Of a stretch of 64,000 nt of DNA, positions 24,118-33,911 are shown in pieces; positions within the stretch are counted from its first letter, which is position 1, and each line of letters begins with the position of its first letter. The stretch comes from Polyangia bacterium (GTDB taxonomy: Bacteria; Myxococcota_A; Polyangia; Nannocystales; Nannocystaceae), in the NCBI GenBank assembly GCA_030424595.1, contig JAUHWG010000033.1, forward strand, positions 1-64,000, given 5' to 3'. A program made the translations under genes and the position numbers. Under the pieces are notes generated by a model. The model was not told where the DNA came from. It saw nothing but the letters and a program-made list of their open reading frames with translations, and did not search any database.

Positions 24118-26079
24118 TCATAGAGGTGGTCGCGGCGGGGAGAGCTCGATCCTTCCGCGCGCGGTGTCGAGACCGATGATCTCGCCGTCGGTCAGGGCGG
24201 TCGCTCCGCGGCAGCCGATCAGCGCGGAGATCCCCAGCTCCCGGACGATCAACGCCGCGTGGGAGAGGGCACCGCCGCTGGCGGAGCAGAGCGCGCGAAC
24301 GCCGAGGCGATCGAGGACGACCGCAGCGGCGACGGTCAGGGCTGGCATCACGAGGATCGCTCCGGCCTCGGGCGGGCGAGCGAGCAGGTCAGCGAGGTCG
24401 CTCCGCTGGGCGACCCTCCCGCGGCAGGGCGCGCCCATGCCGAGGCCGCGGAGGTGTCCGTAGGCTGGGATCGGCAGGGGTGCGCCGTCGAAGATGTGGG
24501 GCGGCGGGCGCAGGCGCTTGGACCGTTGGAGCCGCTCGTCGCTCTCCCGTTGGATCTGCTCGATCCGGTCGGCCGAGAGCTCGTCCAGGAGCGCTGCCCG
24601 GAGCTGGTCGAGCTCGAGGGCGAAGATCCGCGCAGGGGTGGTCTGGAGGAGTTCGGCCGCGCGGAGGTAGACCCTGCGCAGAGGCGCGAGGCCGAGGGCG
24701 AAGAGATGATCGTCGAGCTCGCGCAGGAGCCAGGTCATCGCGCTCGGATCGGCGGGCAGCGGGATCGTCGGTGGATCGCTCTCTGCCATCTCTGCCATCT
24801 CTGCCATCTCTGCCATCTCGTCGTTGTCGTCGTTGTTGTCGTCACCGTCGGTGATCTCGGCGAGGCTCGGCGAGGCGATGTCCCAGGTGCAGGGGAGGAC
24901 GTCGAGGAATCGCTGACGATCGACGAGGCAGAGCGGTGAGCTGTCGCTCGGCGGGTCCGCGCGAGCGCCGGCGCGGGCTGGGGCGAGCTTCGCGTAGGCG
25001 TCGATCATCTCGAGCGCGGCGGCCTGGGCCCGCCAGGTGAGCGCGGCGCAGGCGCTGCGATCGGCGCTCGCCAGGAGCTCGACGAGCTCGCGCAGGCGCC
25101 CGCGGGCCGTCGGGATCGCGCTCCTCTGGAGATGTTGCAGGCCCCTATAGGGATCGGCGGTCGCGGTCGGACGATCGCTCGGAGGGGCGATTTGCTCGTA
25201 GAGCCAACCGGCGAAGGTCCTCGGCGTGCCCGGGCGTCGGGTCGCGAGCCAGGCGAGCAGCGAGGCGTGGGCGGGGGAGAGGGGCGCCGGGTTGTGCTCC
25301 GTGTCGAGGCGCCACCAACCATCGGGGATAGGCCGGCCCTCCGCCTGGGCGGCGGCGGCGAAGCTGCCCCAGCCCGGCTGGAGCGCGCGGGTGAGGGGGC
25401 GCGCCTGGACCAGCCAGGGGCGGGAGTCGGCGTCGATGACGATCTCGAGGTCGATCCCCTGAGGGCTCTCGCCGAGCGCCTCGCGGGCGGCGTCGACGAG
25501 GGCTTGGGTCGGCCTGCGAGCCCGGTCCGCCCAGCGAGCGAGGGGCCCCGCGAAGCTCGGCGTAGACCCGCCGGAGAGCGCCCCCTCTCCCGGGCGGTAG
25601 ACCTCGACGGTCGTCGCCAGCGACGGCGCGTCGGCGATCACGAGGAGCGTGACCGCGGCGATCTCGCGTTGGATGATCGCCTGATCGACGGGCGTCCGCC
25701 CCAGCCCCTCGCGGTCCAGGGACTTCCTGCGCAGGGCGATCGCCGGTGTGTCGCGGTCGGCCGCGATCGCCGTGAGGGCCTCGACGATCATCGCGGTCGA
25801 GGTGCAGCCGTGGAGCGAGCGGCCGAGGCCTGCGCCGCTGGTCGTCTGTTGATCCTCGACAGCCAGGGCCGAGCGGACGATCACGGGCCCTGCGCGCAGC
25901 AGCTCTCCGACTAACGCATCGCTGTCGTCGCCGAAGCTCGCGGGCGACGCGGACCCGGGCTCGAGCGGGACGACGAGGCCATCGGGGATAGGTAAGCCCG
26001 CGCGGCGGAGGCGGTCGAGCGTCGCGGCCTTCGGGCTGAGCGGCGGCGGGCTCGGGGCACCGAGGGCATGCTCGCGCAT
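24118..26079 (-). CDS. PEP-synthase-like protein (pyruvate-binding plus PEP-mobile domains)
   Basis: A 653-residue cytoplasmic protein from the ATG at 26079. The N-terminal ~220 residues resemble the PPDK N-terminal nucleotide/pyruvate-binding domain (KAATLDRLRRAGLPIPDGLVV, GPVIVRSALAVEDQQTTSGAG, IDLEIVIDADSRPWLVQARPL). The last ~80 form the mobile phospho-histidine domain, with GGALSHAALIVRELGISALIG giving catalytic His607. No C-terminal PEP-binding barrel is present, so it resembles rifampicin phosphotransferase or PEP-utilising proteins rather than PpsA. Between the domains (~420-460) is an acidic low-complexity piece with EMAEMAEMAEMAE, from a 9-bp repeat. The substrate is unknown; it probably transfers phosphate from ATP through His607. 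Confidence 0.7.
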   Translation of the reverse strand: MREHALGAPSPPPLSPKAATLDRLRRAGLPIPDGLVVPLEPGSASPASFGDDSDALVGELLRAGPVIVRSALAVEDQQTTSGAGLGRSLHGCTSTAMIVEALTAIAADRDTPAIALRRKSLDREGLGRTPVDQAIIQREIAAVTLLVIADAPSLATTVEVYRPGEGALSGGSTPSFAGPLARWADRARRPTQALVDAAREALGESPQGIDLEIVIDADSRPWLVQARPLTRALQPGWGSFAAAAQAEGRPIPDGWWRLDTEHNPAPLSPAHASLLAWLATRRPGTPRTFAGWLYEQIAPPSDRPTATADPYRGLQHLQRSAIPTARGRLRELVELLASADRSACAALTWRAQAAALEMIDAYAKLAPARAGARADPPSDSSPLCLVDRQRFLDVLPCTWDIASPSLAEITDGDDNNDDNDEMAEMAEMAEMAESDPPTIPLPADPSAMTWLLRELDDHLFALGLAPLRRVYLRAAELLQTTPARIFALELDQLRAALLDELSADRIEQIQRESDERLQRSKRLRPPPHIFDGAPLPIPAYGHLRGLGMGAPCRGRVAQRSDLADLLARPPEAGAILVMPALTVAAAVVLDRLGVRALCSASGGALSHAALIVRELGISALIGCRGATALTDGEIIGLDTARGRIELSPPRPPL

Positions 26080-26188
26080 CGCCGGACTCTAGCAGGCGGG
26101 GGCCAAATTCCCGCGCGCTCTGGGCCGCGTCCGCGAGCGAGGTGTCGACGGCTTCGTCGCGGGTCCTCCGCGGTGGTATCACCGGAGC

Positions 26189-26689
26189 GTGGATCCTGGC
26201 GCACTCCTCCCCGGACCCGCGCTCACCCCCTGGCTCCGGCATCAAGCCCGCGAGGCGACGGCGAGCGGCCTCTGGCTGACGCCCCTCGGCGGCGATGGGC
26301 TCCTCGGTCGACGTCTGGTCCGGGAGCTTCGGGATCTCGAGATCGAGCCGACCGACGGTCGCCGCCCGCTCGACATGATGGTCGTGATCACGACCCTCGC
26401 CGATGATGCCTGGCCCGCGGCGACCGCATCGCTCGCCGTCGGCGGTCAGCTCATCGAGCTCGCCCACCCGCCGCCTTGGCGCCTGCGCGAGCTCTTCTCC
26501 CTCGGACGCCGGCGGGCCGATCTGCGCTGGGCGATCGAGCGGCGCGCGCGATGCTGGCTCCGGGCCGGACTCTACGGCCTCTCGCAGTGGTCGCCTGTCG
26601 AGCCGCCGGGGATCCTGGTGACCACCGGCCGCCGACGGATCGGCGGACTCCGCGTGCAGGTCCCGGAGCTCGCGTCGGATGACACATGA
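26189..26689 (+). CDS. hypothetical protein
   Basis: A 166-residue protein with a GTG start at 26189 behind GGAG. Strong G/C bias at third codon positions supports coding. The middle segment MMVVITTLADDAWPAATASLAVGGQLIELAHPPP resembles the strand-helix-strand end of a Rossmann methyltransferase, but no SAM-binding motif is present. The rest is Arg-rich and helical (LRELFSLGRRRADLRWAIERRARCWLRAG). The family was not recognised; it may be a diverged or truncated methyltransferase-like protein. It is divergent from the PEP-type gene, with a partial dispersed element in the 109-bp gap, and 29 bp upstream of the next gene. Confidence 0.6.
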   Translation: MDPGALLPGPALTPWLRHQAREATASGLWLTPLGGDGLLGRRLVRELRDLEIEPTDGRRPLDMMVVITTLADDAWPAATASLAVGGQLIELAHPPPWRLRELFSLGRRRADLRWAIERRARCWLRAGLYGLSQWSPVEPPGILVTTGRRRIGGLRVQVPELASDDT

Positions 26690-26718
26690 CGCATGACGCA
26701 TGACGCGAGGTCGGAGCC

Positions 26719-27153
26719 GTGCGATACCAGGCGGCGATGGCGACGAACGGACCTGTCGGAGAGCGCAACCTCTGGGTCGAGATCACGGACGAGACCGTCG
26801 CAGAGCTGGTCCAGCTCACCTTCCTCCGGGCCGGCGATCCCCAGCCGGTGGCGGCCGTCGACATCGACGGTGACGGACCGCGACCGATCGTCGGCCTCGA
26901 CCGCGAGCCCGGGGCGAAGCTGCGTCAGGTCTCCGCTTGGGCCTGTGAGATCGAAGAGAGCGGCTCCGGCATGGCCTGGGTCGTCTTCGGCGGGAACGCT
27001 GGCGTCGCGATCCTCGGCGGCGGCGTCGTCAGCCTCGACCCGGAGGCGCTCGCGGAGATCGAGGCCCTCGAGGACCCCGACGAGAGCGATCATGAGTTCG
27101 ACGGCTACCTGATCCTCGACGGCGCGGATCTCGAGCTCCGCAAGGACCCGTGA
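26719..27153 (+). CDS. hypothetical protein
   Basis: A 144-residue acidic cytoplasmic protein. The GTG at 26719 follows GGAG; ATG at 26737 is possible. It has beta-strand-like stretches (LWVEITDETVAELVQLTF, PVAAVDIDGDGPRPIVGLD, MAWVVFGGNAGVAILGGG). The chain ends with an acidic segment (EALEDPDESDHEFDGYLIL). No family was recognised. It is probably co-transcribed with the gene at 26189; the 29-bp gap contains GACGCAT repeats. Confidence 0.55.
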   Translation: MRYQAAMATNGPVGERNLWVEITDETVAELVQLTFLRAGDPQPVAAVDIDGDGPRPIVGLDREPGAKLRQVSAWACEIEESGSGMAWVVFGGNAGVAILGGGVVSLDPEALAEIEALEDPDESDHEFDGYLILDGADLELRKDP

Positions 27154-27182
27154 CGAGCTCCGCTCTCAAGGCTCCCAGCTGC

Positions 27183-27366
27183 GGGGGATTCTCGACGCTG
27201 CGGTGATCAAGCGCGGGCCCGTGCGGACGCTGCGCTGAGCACTGCGTGCTCTACGACGACCGGCAGCGTCCCTGGCGGCTCAGGACTCCACGCCACCGGG
27301 GATTCTCGGTGGTTCGACGATCGATCGAGCGCCCTCACCGTGCGGACGCTGAGGCGATCACTGCGT
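27183..27366. repeat. two direct copies of a ~70-bp segment
   Basis: The blocks at 27183-27248 and 27296-27366 share GGGGATTCTCG, GTGCGGACGCTG and ACTGCGTG in the same order. They lie in the 235-bp gap between convergent genes, with glpK ending at 27389. No gene is seen. Confidence 0.6.
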
Positions 27367-27388
27367 GAGGATGTCGGCGGACGGGCTG

Positions 27389-28870
<1,482 letters not shown>

Positions 28871-29763
28871 GGCGGATCTACGACGGGCGGCAGCGTATCA
28901 CGGCACTCGGCGAGCGCTGAAGCGATGGTCCGCCTGTGGAGCGCCCGACGGGTGGAGCGCGGGAGATGTCGACCGGCCCCGCGACACCTCGGCGGTCGGT
29001 CGGGTCGGAGCTCCGAAGGTTCGCTCGGGTGCGGAGCGGGCACGGCGGGCACGGGGTCTCTGTCGACGCGATGGTGCTCGCGTCGTCGGCCTCGAGCGCC
29101 GTCGGGTCCCGACCGCGGGCGACCGCGGGCGACCGCGGGCGACCGCGGCACGTCGCGGTCCGAGGCTTCGGTCCGCGGACCTCGAGGCGACGCTGCGGAG
29201 CGCGGACCTGCGTGGACTCGACGTCTCCTTCGACACGTCCGCGCTGGACCTTCAAGGCTCCTCGCGATCGCAGCAGGTCGACGCTCTTCGGCCACCTGGA
29301 GCTCCTCGCGCGGCGGCTGAACGCCCCCTGCGGAGCGTCGATCCGGCGAGGAGGTCGGATCTGAGGGAAAAAAGAGCGATCGCGCATATCCCGCACAGGG
29401 GAGTGATCTCCAAGCTCCGGAGGGGCGGGCGCGTACCACGCTGCGCGTTGTTCTCCAGGGGGAAGAGGGCGCACTGGACGCGAGCGTCAACTGCGCACTG
29501 TGTGGCTCAGGAAAACATCGCTCTATCACCCCAATTCCGGATCCAGGCCGATGTCGGGCGAGGGTGCGCACAACCCGCGCCGTGCGTACGTGTGAGCTGA
29601 GCGCGAAGGGTTGTCACACGTCCGCGCAGATCGCTTCAAAGACCTATAAAAGCCCTATCACTATCGCTAACTTAGCTATCACTTAAGGGTCGCGTTGGCG
29701 TTGACGGAGGCCGTCACAGGGGCCGAAAATATCGACGCAGCGACGCCTACACGCGGTTGGACC
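28871..29763. other. long intergenic region with repeats and AT-rich promoter-like stretch
   Basis: This is the longest stretch without a confident gene (893 bp). It includes four copies of GCGACCGCGG (10 bp, 29111-29148). Open frames on both strands are GC-driven and lack consistent codon bias or ribosome-binding sites. From ~29640 to 29690 the DNA becomes AT-rich (CTATAAAAGCCC, CTAACTTAGC), in contrast with the rest, and likely holds the promoter of the XRE gene. There is no recognisable RNA gene. Confidence 0.5.
29655..29683 (+). promoter_or_regulatory. direct repeats upstream of the XRE regulator
   Basis: CTATCACT occurs at 29655-29662 and again at 29676-29683, exactly 21 bp apart, i.e. 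two helical turns. A near copy, CTATCGCT, lies at 29661-29668. The repeats sit just above the regulator gene and could be binding sites for it. CTATAAAA (29644-29651) is a possible -10 element. Confidence 0.45.
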
Positions 29764-30237
29764 ATGACTGGAGCATCAAAACAGGAGCCGGCGACAGCTC
29801 CCTCGCGGGACGCCACCCAGGCCTCCTGCGATGAGATTCCAGCGCCGCTGCCCGAGTCCTTCTCGCGGATGACCCTGCCGCCCGGGAACCCGAGCCCGAT
29901 CGTCGCGGTCGCTCCGGCGAACACCAACCCCGACGGTGCAGCCAAGACCGACGAGGGCGCCGCGAGCTCGGCCTCCGCCAAGGCGAAGAGCGCCAAGACC
30001 AAGAAGAAGAAGCGCAAGGCGACGCAGCAGCCCAACAACGTCCGCAAGCTCCGGCAGGCGGCGATGATGAGCAAGGCTGAGCTCGCCCGGCGGGCGAGCG
30101 TCTCGCCGCTCACGATCAACCGCGTTGAGAACGGTTGGCCGTGTCGGATGGACACCAAGCGGAAGATCCTCGAAGCCCTCGGCCTCTCGCCGTCGGCCCG
30201 CGAAGAGGTCTTTGGCCCCGAGCCTGAGGCTAGCTGA
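29764..30237 (+). CDS. XRE-family HTH regulator
   Basis: A 157-residue protein. I start at the ATG at 29764; a TTG at 29695 in the same frame, behind AAGGG, would add 23 residues. The N-terminal ~80 residues are a disordered Ala/Pro/Ser linker with a Lys-rich block (SAKTKKKKRKATQ). The helix-turn-helix lies at the C-terminal end: NVRKLRQAAMMSKAELARRASVSPLTINRVENGWPCRMDTKRKILEALG (about residues 95-143). This is a phage-repressor-type DNA-binding domain. Targets are unknown, and direct repeats upstream suggest autoregulation. It precedes aroK by about 300 bp in the same direction. Confidence 0.8.
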   Translation: MTGASKQEPATAPSRDATQASCDEIPAPLPESFSRMTLPPGNPSPIVAVAPANTNPDGAAKTDEGAASSASAKAKSAKTKKKKRKATQQPNNVRKLRQAAMMSKAELARRASVSPLTINRVENGWPCRMDTKRKILEALGLSPSAREEVFGPEPEAS

Positions 30238-30334
30238 GAGGCGCGAGAGGTGAGCGCGGTGGGCGTGGTCGTCGCTGTGCAGGACGACGCAGTCCCCCGC
30301 ACTCCCTCGCACCTGCGATCTCGTCGCGCCGACG

Positions 30335-30583
30335 ATGAGCGCGCAACCCTCGCCCGCGTGGCCACAGCGGGGGGACGACAAGCCCGAGGTGCCGCTCGAA
30401 GGTGTCAAACCTCGCGCCGGCCTGCGGCGTCAGGCGCTCGCGATCAGGATCTGCGCGGAGCATCGCTCGGTCCGGCGGACCTGCGTTGTCTCGATCGGAT
30501 CGCGCCGCGCCGCGTCGACTGAGCCCCATCCCCAATGTCTGCTCCGCAACCTCCACAGCGACCCGTCTTTCTCACCGGGATGA
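30335..30583 (+). CDS. possible small ORF overlapping the aroK start
   Basis: An 82-residue frame from the ATG at 30335 keeps strong G/C bias at third positions until it reaches aroK, which it overlaps by 49 bp. It lacks a ribosome-binding site and has no recognised domain. The product is Arg-rich (PRAGLRRQALAIRICAEHRSVRRTC). It may be a real short leader protein or chance. The rest of the gap between 30238 and 30334 holds nothing recognisable. Confidence 0.25.
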   Translation: MSAQPSPAWPQRGDDKPEVPLEGVKPRAGLRRQALAIRICAEHRSVRRTCVVSIGSRRAASTEPHPQCLLRNLHSDPSFSPG

Positions 30584-31095
30584 TGGGCTCCGGGAAGAGC
30601 ACCCTCGCGCCCCTCCTCGCCGACGCCTGGTCCGCGCAGTGGGTCGACCTCGATCGCCGGATCGAGCGGATCTTCGGTCAGACGATCCCCGCGCTCTTCG
30701 CCGCCGGTGAGCCGATCTTTCGCCGTTGCGAGGCGGCGGCGCTGCGCTCCCTCGTCGCGGAGCCAGGGGTGAGGGCTCGCACGCTGATCGTCGCGACCGG
30801 AGGGGGCACGGTCGTCGACCCCTCGTCGCGCGCGCTGATGGCCGAGGTCGGCGCGATCATTCATCTTCACGTCGACGTCGAAGAGCTGGTCGCGCGCTTG
30901 TACGTCGCGACTGACGATCGCCCGCTGCTCAGCGAGGCGCCCGAAGAGCTCCGTCAGCGGCTAGAGCGGCTCCTCGAGGCGCGTCATGGCGCCTACGCAT
31001 GTGCGGAGGTGGTTGTCGACGGCAGCGGCTCCCCGCAAGATGTCCTGAGACGCGTCGTAGCAGCTCCGCTCTGCTCGCGCGGCGAGGCACCATGA
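30535..31095 (+). CDS. aroK: shikimate kinase
   Basis: A 186-residue cytoplasmic enzyme from the ATG at 30535. Walker A is GMMGSGKST (residues 15-23). The shikimate-binding DxD-type segment is WVDLDRRIE, followed by F-rrcEaaaL and the GGG loop VATGGGTVV. The lid Arg lies in TDDRPLL. It phosphorylates shikimate with ATP in the fifth step of chorismate synthesis. It overlaps aroB by 4 bp (ATGA), so the two are translationally coupled. Confidence 0.93.
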   Translation: MSAPQPPQRPVFLTGMMGSGKSTLAPLLADAWSAQWVDLDRRIERIFGQTIPALFAAGEPIFRRCEAAALRSLVAEPGVRARTLIVATGGGTVVDPSSRALMAEVGAIIHLHVDVEELVARLYVATDDRPLLSEAPEELRQRLERLLEARHGAYACAEVVVDGSGSPQDVLRRVVAAPLCSRGEAP

Positions 31096-32243
31096 GTGAG
31101 CGCGGCCCCAAGCCCTCCAGCGCACGCAAGCGCGTCAAGCCCATCGCCATCGACGTTCGGGTGCCGGCCCAGACCCTGTCGTATCCCGTGATCATCGGTT
31201 GCGGGGTGATCGACCGCCTAGGCGACGAGCTTCGCCGCAGGCACGGCGCGCCGACCCGGGTCGCGCTGATCTCGGACGACAACGTCTTCCCGCTCCACGG
31301 TGACGGTGTCCAGGCCTCGCTCGAGGCCCAGGGCCTGAAGGTGGTGCCGATCGTCGTCGCCGCCGGCGAAGCCTCGAAGCAGGTCCCGGTTCTCCTCAAC
31401 ATCGTCGAGCAGCTGCTCAAGGCGGGCTTTGGCCGTGGTGACGCGATCGTCGCCCTCGGCGGCGGGGTGATCGGTGATCTCGCGGGCCTCGCCGCCGCCC
31501 TCTTCATGCGGGGGATTCCGGTCGTCCAGTGCCCGACCTCGTTGCTCGCGCAGGTCGACGCCTCGGTCGGGGGGAAGGTCGCGGTCGACCTCCCCGCCGG
31601 CAAGAACCTCCTCGGCGCCTTCCACTTCCCGCTCGCGGTCTTCATCGACCCGGAGTTCCTGAGCACCCTCGACGATCGGCAGCTCGCCAGCGGCCTCGCC
31701 GAGATGCTCAAGCACGGCGCGCTCTTCTCGGCGGAGCACTTCCACCAGCTCGTCGACTCGGCGGACGCCTTCTTCGCCCGCGACCTCGACGTGATAGCCC
31801 CGCTGATCGCGGCCTCGGTCGGCCTCAAGGCGGCCTGCGTCGGCCGCGATCCGTGGGAGCAGAGCAACGCCGGCAAGGGTCGGGTCCTGCTGAATTTCGG
31901 CCATACGATCGGCCACGCGATCGAGGTGGCCTCCGACTACGGGTTGGCGCACGGCGAGGCCGTCGCCCTCGGCATGCGAGCCGCGACCCGCCTCGCCTGC
32001 GCGAAGAAGCTCGCGGGGCCAGAGCTCGAGGAGCAGGTCGTCAGCGCGCTAGAGCGGCTCCGTCTGCCGACCGATCTCGACCTGTGGTTGGAGGGGGAGC
32101 GCGGGGCTGCGGTCGAGCGGGCCTTGGCTCACGACAAGAAGCGCAGCGGGGGCAACGTCTCGTTCGTCACGCTGTCGGAGATCGGTGATCCCTCGGTCAT
32201 CAGCCTCAACTTTCGCGAGCTCTTCGCCCGCGTTCGCCGCTAG
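31092..32243 (+). CDS. aroB: 3-dehydroquinate synthase
   Basis: A 383-residue enzyme from the ATG at 31092. Features of the family are the NAD-binding GGGVIGDLAGLAAALFMRGI, the loop PTSLLAQVDASVGGKVAVDLPAGKNLLGAF (metal and substrate binding, Lys and Asn), and the zinc-ligand region LNFGHTIGHAIE with LAHGEAVALGM. It converts DAHP to 3-dehydroquinate, the second shikimate step, using NAD and zinc. The N-terminal ~20 residues are basic (KPSSARKRVK) and extra. A 22-bp perfect palindrome follows the stop. Confidence 0.95.
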   Translation: MSERGPKPSSARKRVKPIAIDVRVPAQTLSYPVIIGCGVIDRLGDELRRRHGAPTRVALISDDNVFPLHGDGVQASLEAQGLKVVPIVVAAGEASKQVPVLLNIVEQLLKAGFGRGDAIVALGGGVIGDLAGLAAALFMRGIPVVQCPTSLLAQVDASVGGKVAVDLPAGKNLLGAFHFPLAVFIDPEFLSTLDDRQLASGLAEMLKHGALFSAEHFHQLVDSADAFFARDLDVIAPLIAASVGLKAACVGRDPWEQSNAGKGRVLLNFGHTIGHAIEVASDYGLAHGEAVALGMRAATRLACAKKLAGPELEEQVVSALERLRLPTDLDLWLEGERGAAVERALAHDKKRSGGNVSFVTLSEIGDPSVISLNFRELFARVRR

Positions 32244-32284
32244 AACGCCGCTACGCCGACCTCTGCGCGGCGGATCGGTGACCG

Positions 32285-32306
32285 CGGGAGCCGACGTCGG
32301 CTCCCG
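32285..32306. terminator. 22-bp perfect palindrome after aroB
   Basis: A perfect self-complementary sequence, CGGGAGCCGAC and its inverse, lies 42 bp after aroB. RNA would form a hairpin with a tight 4-nt loop. No U-run follows, so it may be a Rho-dependent pause, an mRNA 3' stabiliser or a DNA-binding site. The 285-bp gap between aroB and the roadblock gene otherwise holds nothing recognisable. Confidence 0.5.
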
Positions 32307-32528
32307 GTGGCGACAGGATCGCGGGGATGGGAGCCGAGAGCGGCGATCTCCGGCCGAAGATCCGCGGCAGGGCCCGAGAGACGCTCGGATGGTCTCAGGG
32401 CGGAGGCTGCGGAGACAGGGGCGGCCGCTCGAGCGAATCCGCCAGCCGCTCTCCTCGCCGGGAGCTTGACCGGCAGCGCTCTGGTCTGACAACCTCTAGC
32501 GGCGCTCAGGCAACGCGCCGACCACACT

Positions 32529-32879
32529 ATGATCGCAGATACGCTTCAAAAGATCGTTGAGACTACGCCCGGTGCCATCGCGGCCATCTTCATGGACGGT
32601 GATGGAATTGCGATTGAGCAGTTCGTCGGGGAGTCGGATGTCGAGATCGAGATGGTGGCCGCGGAGTTCTCGGTCCGCTTCAAGTCGCTCAGGACCGCCG
32701 CGCGGACGCTCGAGCTCGGCGGGATCAACGACATGACCATCAAGATGGACGAGGCTACGGTCGTCGTCCGCTTTCTCGGGGAGTACTACGTCGTCCTCGT
32801 GCTTCGTCCCGAGGGGCTGACCGGCAAGGGCCGCTACCAGCTTCGAGCGACGGCCTCGGCCTTCCTCGACATGCTCTAG
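32529..32879 (+). CDS. roadblock/LC7-domain protein
   Basis: A 116-residue single-domain protein from the ATG at 32529. It has the roadblock alpha-beta-alpha-beta pattern: IADTLQKIVETTPGAIAAIFMDGDGIAIEQFV, the middle helix AAEFSVRFKSLRTAARTLELG, and strands DMTIKMDEATVVVRFLGEYYVVLVLRPEG, with final helix ASAFLDML. These proteins act as dimeric partners of small Ras-like GTPases, for example MglB for MglA in myxobacterial polarity. No GTPase gene is adjacent. Its place between aroB and aroQ (23-bp gap to aroQ) is conspicuous, but a link to aromatic biosynthesis is unknown. Confidence 0.85.
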   Translation: MIADTLQKIVETTPGAIAAIFMDGDGIAIEQFVGESDVEIEMVAAEFSVRFKSLRTAARTLELGGINDMTIKMDEATVVVRFLGEYYVVLVLRPEGLTGKGRYQLRATASAFLDML

Positions 32880-32902
32880 GCGATCGCCGCGAGCCTCGGA
32901 CG

Positions 32903-33364
32903 ATGACGGCATCCAGGCCGAGGGTCGTGGTTCTCCACGGGCCCAACCTCAACCTCTTGGGGAGCCGAGAGCCTGAGGTCTACGGGTCGATGACCCTCGC
33001 GCAGCTCGACGCGTCGCTCGTCCAGCTCGGCGAGTCCCTCGGCGTCGAGGTCGAGTGTCATCAGGCCAACGGTGAGGGCGCCCTGATCGATCACCTCCAC
33101 GCCGCCCGCGGGCGTGCGGTGGGCGTGGTGATCAACCCAGCGGCCTACACCCACACCAGCGTCGCCCTCCACGACGCCATCAAGGCGATCGAGGTGCCGA
33201 CGGTGGAGGTTCACCTGAGCAACACGTATCGCCGAGAGCCCTTCCGTCAGCGCTCGCTGACCGCGGGGGCCTGCGTCGGCGCGATCATCGGCCTCGGGGC
33301 GCAGTCCTACCGCCTCGCTCTGCGCTATCTTGTCGAACTCGCGGAGCTAGACCCCACTTCCTAG
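32903..33364 (+). CDS. aroQ: type II 3-dehydroquinate dehydratase
   Basis: A 153-residue enzyme from the ATG at 32903. The family signature is VVLHGPNLNLLGSREPEVYG (catalytic Arg and Tyr), then ECHQANGEGALIDHLHAA, VVINPAAYTHTSVALHDAI and VEVHLSNTYRREPFR (His and Ser/Asn of the active site). It dehydrates 3-dehydroquinate to 3-dehydroshikimate (third shikimate step) as a dodecamer in the cytoplasm. It is followed after 58 bp by accB. In many related bacteria efp lies between aroQ and accB; it is absent here. Confidence 0.96.
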   Translation: MTASRPRVVVLHGPNLNLLGSREPEVYGSMTLAQLDASLVQLGESLGVEVECHQANGEGALIDHLHAARGRAVGVVINPAAYTHTSVALHDAIKAIEVPTVEVHLSNTYRREPFRQRSLTAGACVGAIIGLGAQSYRLALRYLVELAELDPTS

Positions 33365-33422
33365 GGTTCGGCTTTTTTGTCCCTACCCAACGCCCCATCA
33401 GGCATAACCGCACGGAGCAATC

Positions 33423-33911
33423 ATGCCAGCTGATCTTCCAGGAAACCCCGGCCTTCCTGATCTCCGATACATTCGCGAGCTCGCGCGGGTCGCCAAGAAC
33501 TACGATCTCGGCGAGGTCGAGATCGAGTCCGGCGATCACCGTATCCTCATCCGCCGAGGAGCCCAGGGCGGAGCGCCGGTCGTCGTCGCCCCGGCGCCTG
33601 CGCCTGCGCCGGCCCCCGCGAAGCCCGAGCCGACGCCCGAGCCGAGCCCCGCGGCGGTGGACGAGGCCGCGGCCGACTACATCACCTCGCCCTTCGTCGG
33701 GACCTTCTATCGCTCGTCGACCCCCGAGAGCCCCTCCTTCGTCGAGGTCGGCGGCACCGTCCAGGCCGGCCAGACGCTCTGCATCGTCGAGGCGATGAAG
33801 CTCTTCAACGAGCTCGAGGCCGAGTTCGCCTGCGTCGTCGAAGAGGTGCTCGTCGAGAACGCCCAGCCGGTCGAGTACGGCGCTCGTCTCTTCAAGGTTC
33901 GCAAGCTGTGA
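33423..33911 (+). CDS. accB: biotin carboxyl carrier protein of acetyl-CoA carboxylase
   Basis: A 162-residue protein from the ATG at 33423 with GGAG 6 nt upstream. The N-terminal domain (residues 10-48) precedes an Ala/Pro linker (APAPAPAPAPAKPEPTPEPSP), then the biotinyl domain ITSPFVGTFYRSSTPESPSFVEVG with the biotin-accepting Lys126 in EAMKLFNE. It carries biotin between AccC and the carboxyltransferase, providing malonyl-CoA for fatty acid synthesis. It overlaps accC by 4 bp (GTGA). Confidence 0.97.
   Translation: MPADLPGNPGLPDLRYIRELARVAKNYDLGEVEIESGDHRILIRRGAQGGAPVVVAPAPAPAPAPAKPEPTPEPSPAAVDEAAADYITSPFVGTFYRSSTPESPSFVEVGGTVQAGQTLCIVEAMKLFNELEAEFACVVEEVLVENAQPVEYGARLFKVRKL

Noticed and set aside
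23618..24179. Open frames in the repeat region between HU and the PEP-type gene
   Set aside because: The translations are Arg/Ala/Pro/Ser or Cys-Glu-His repeats generated by the minisatellites, and one overlaps the 3' end of a clear gene antisense.
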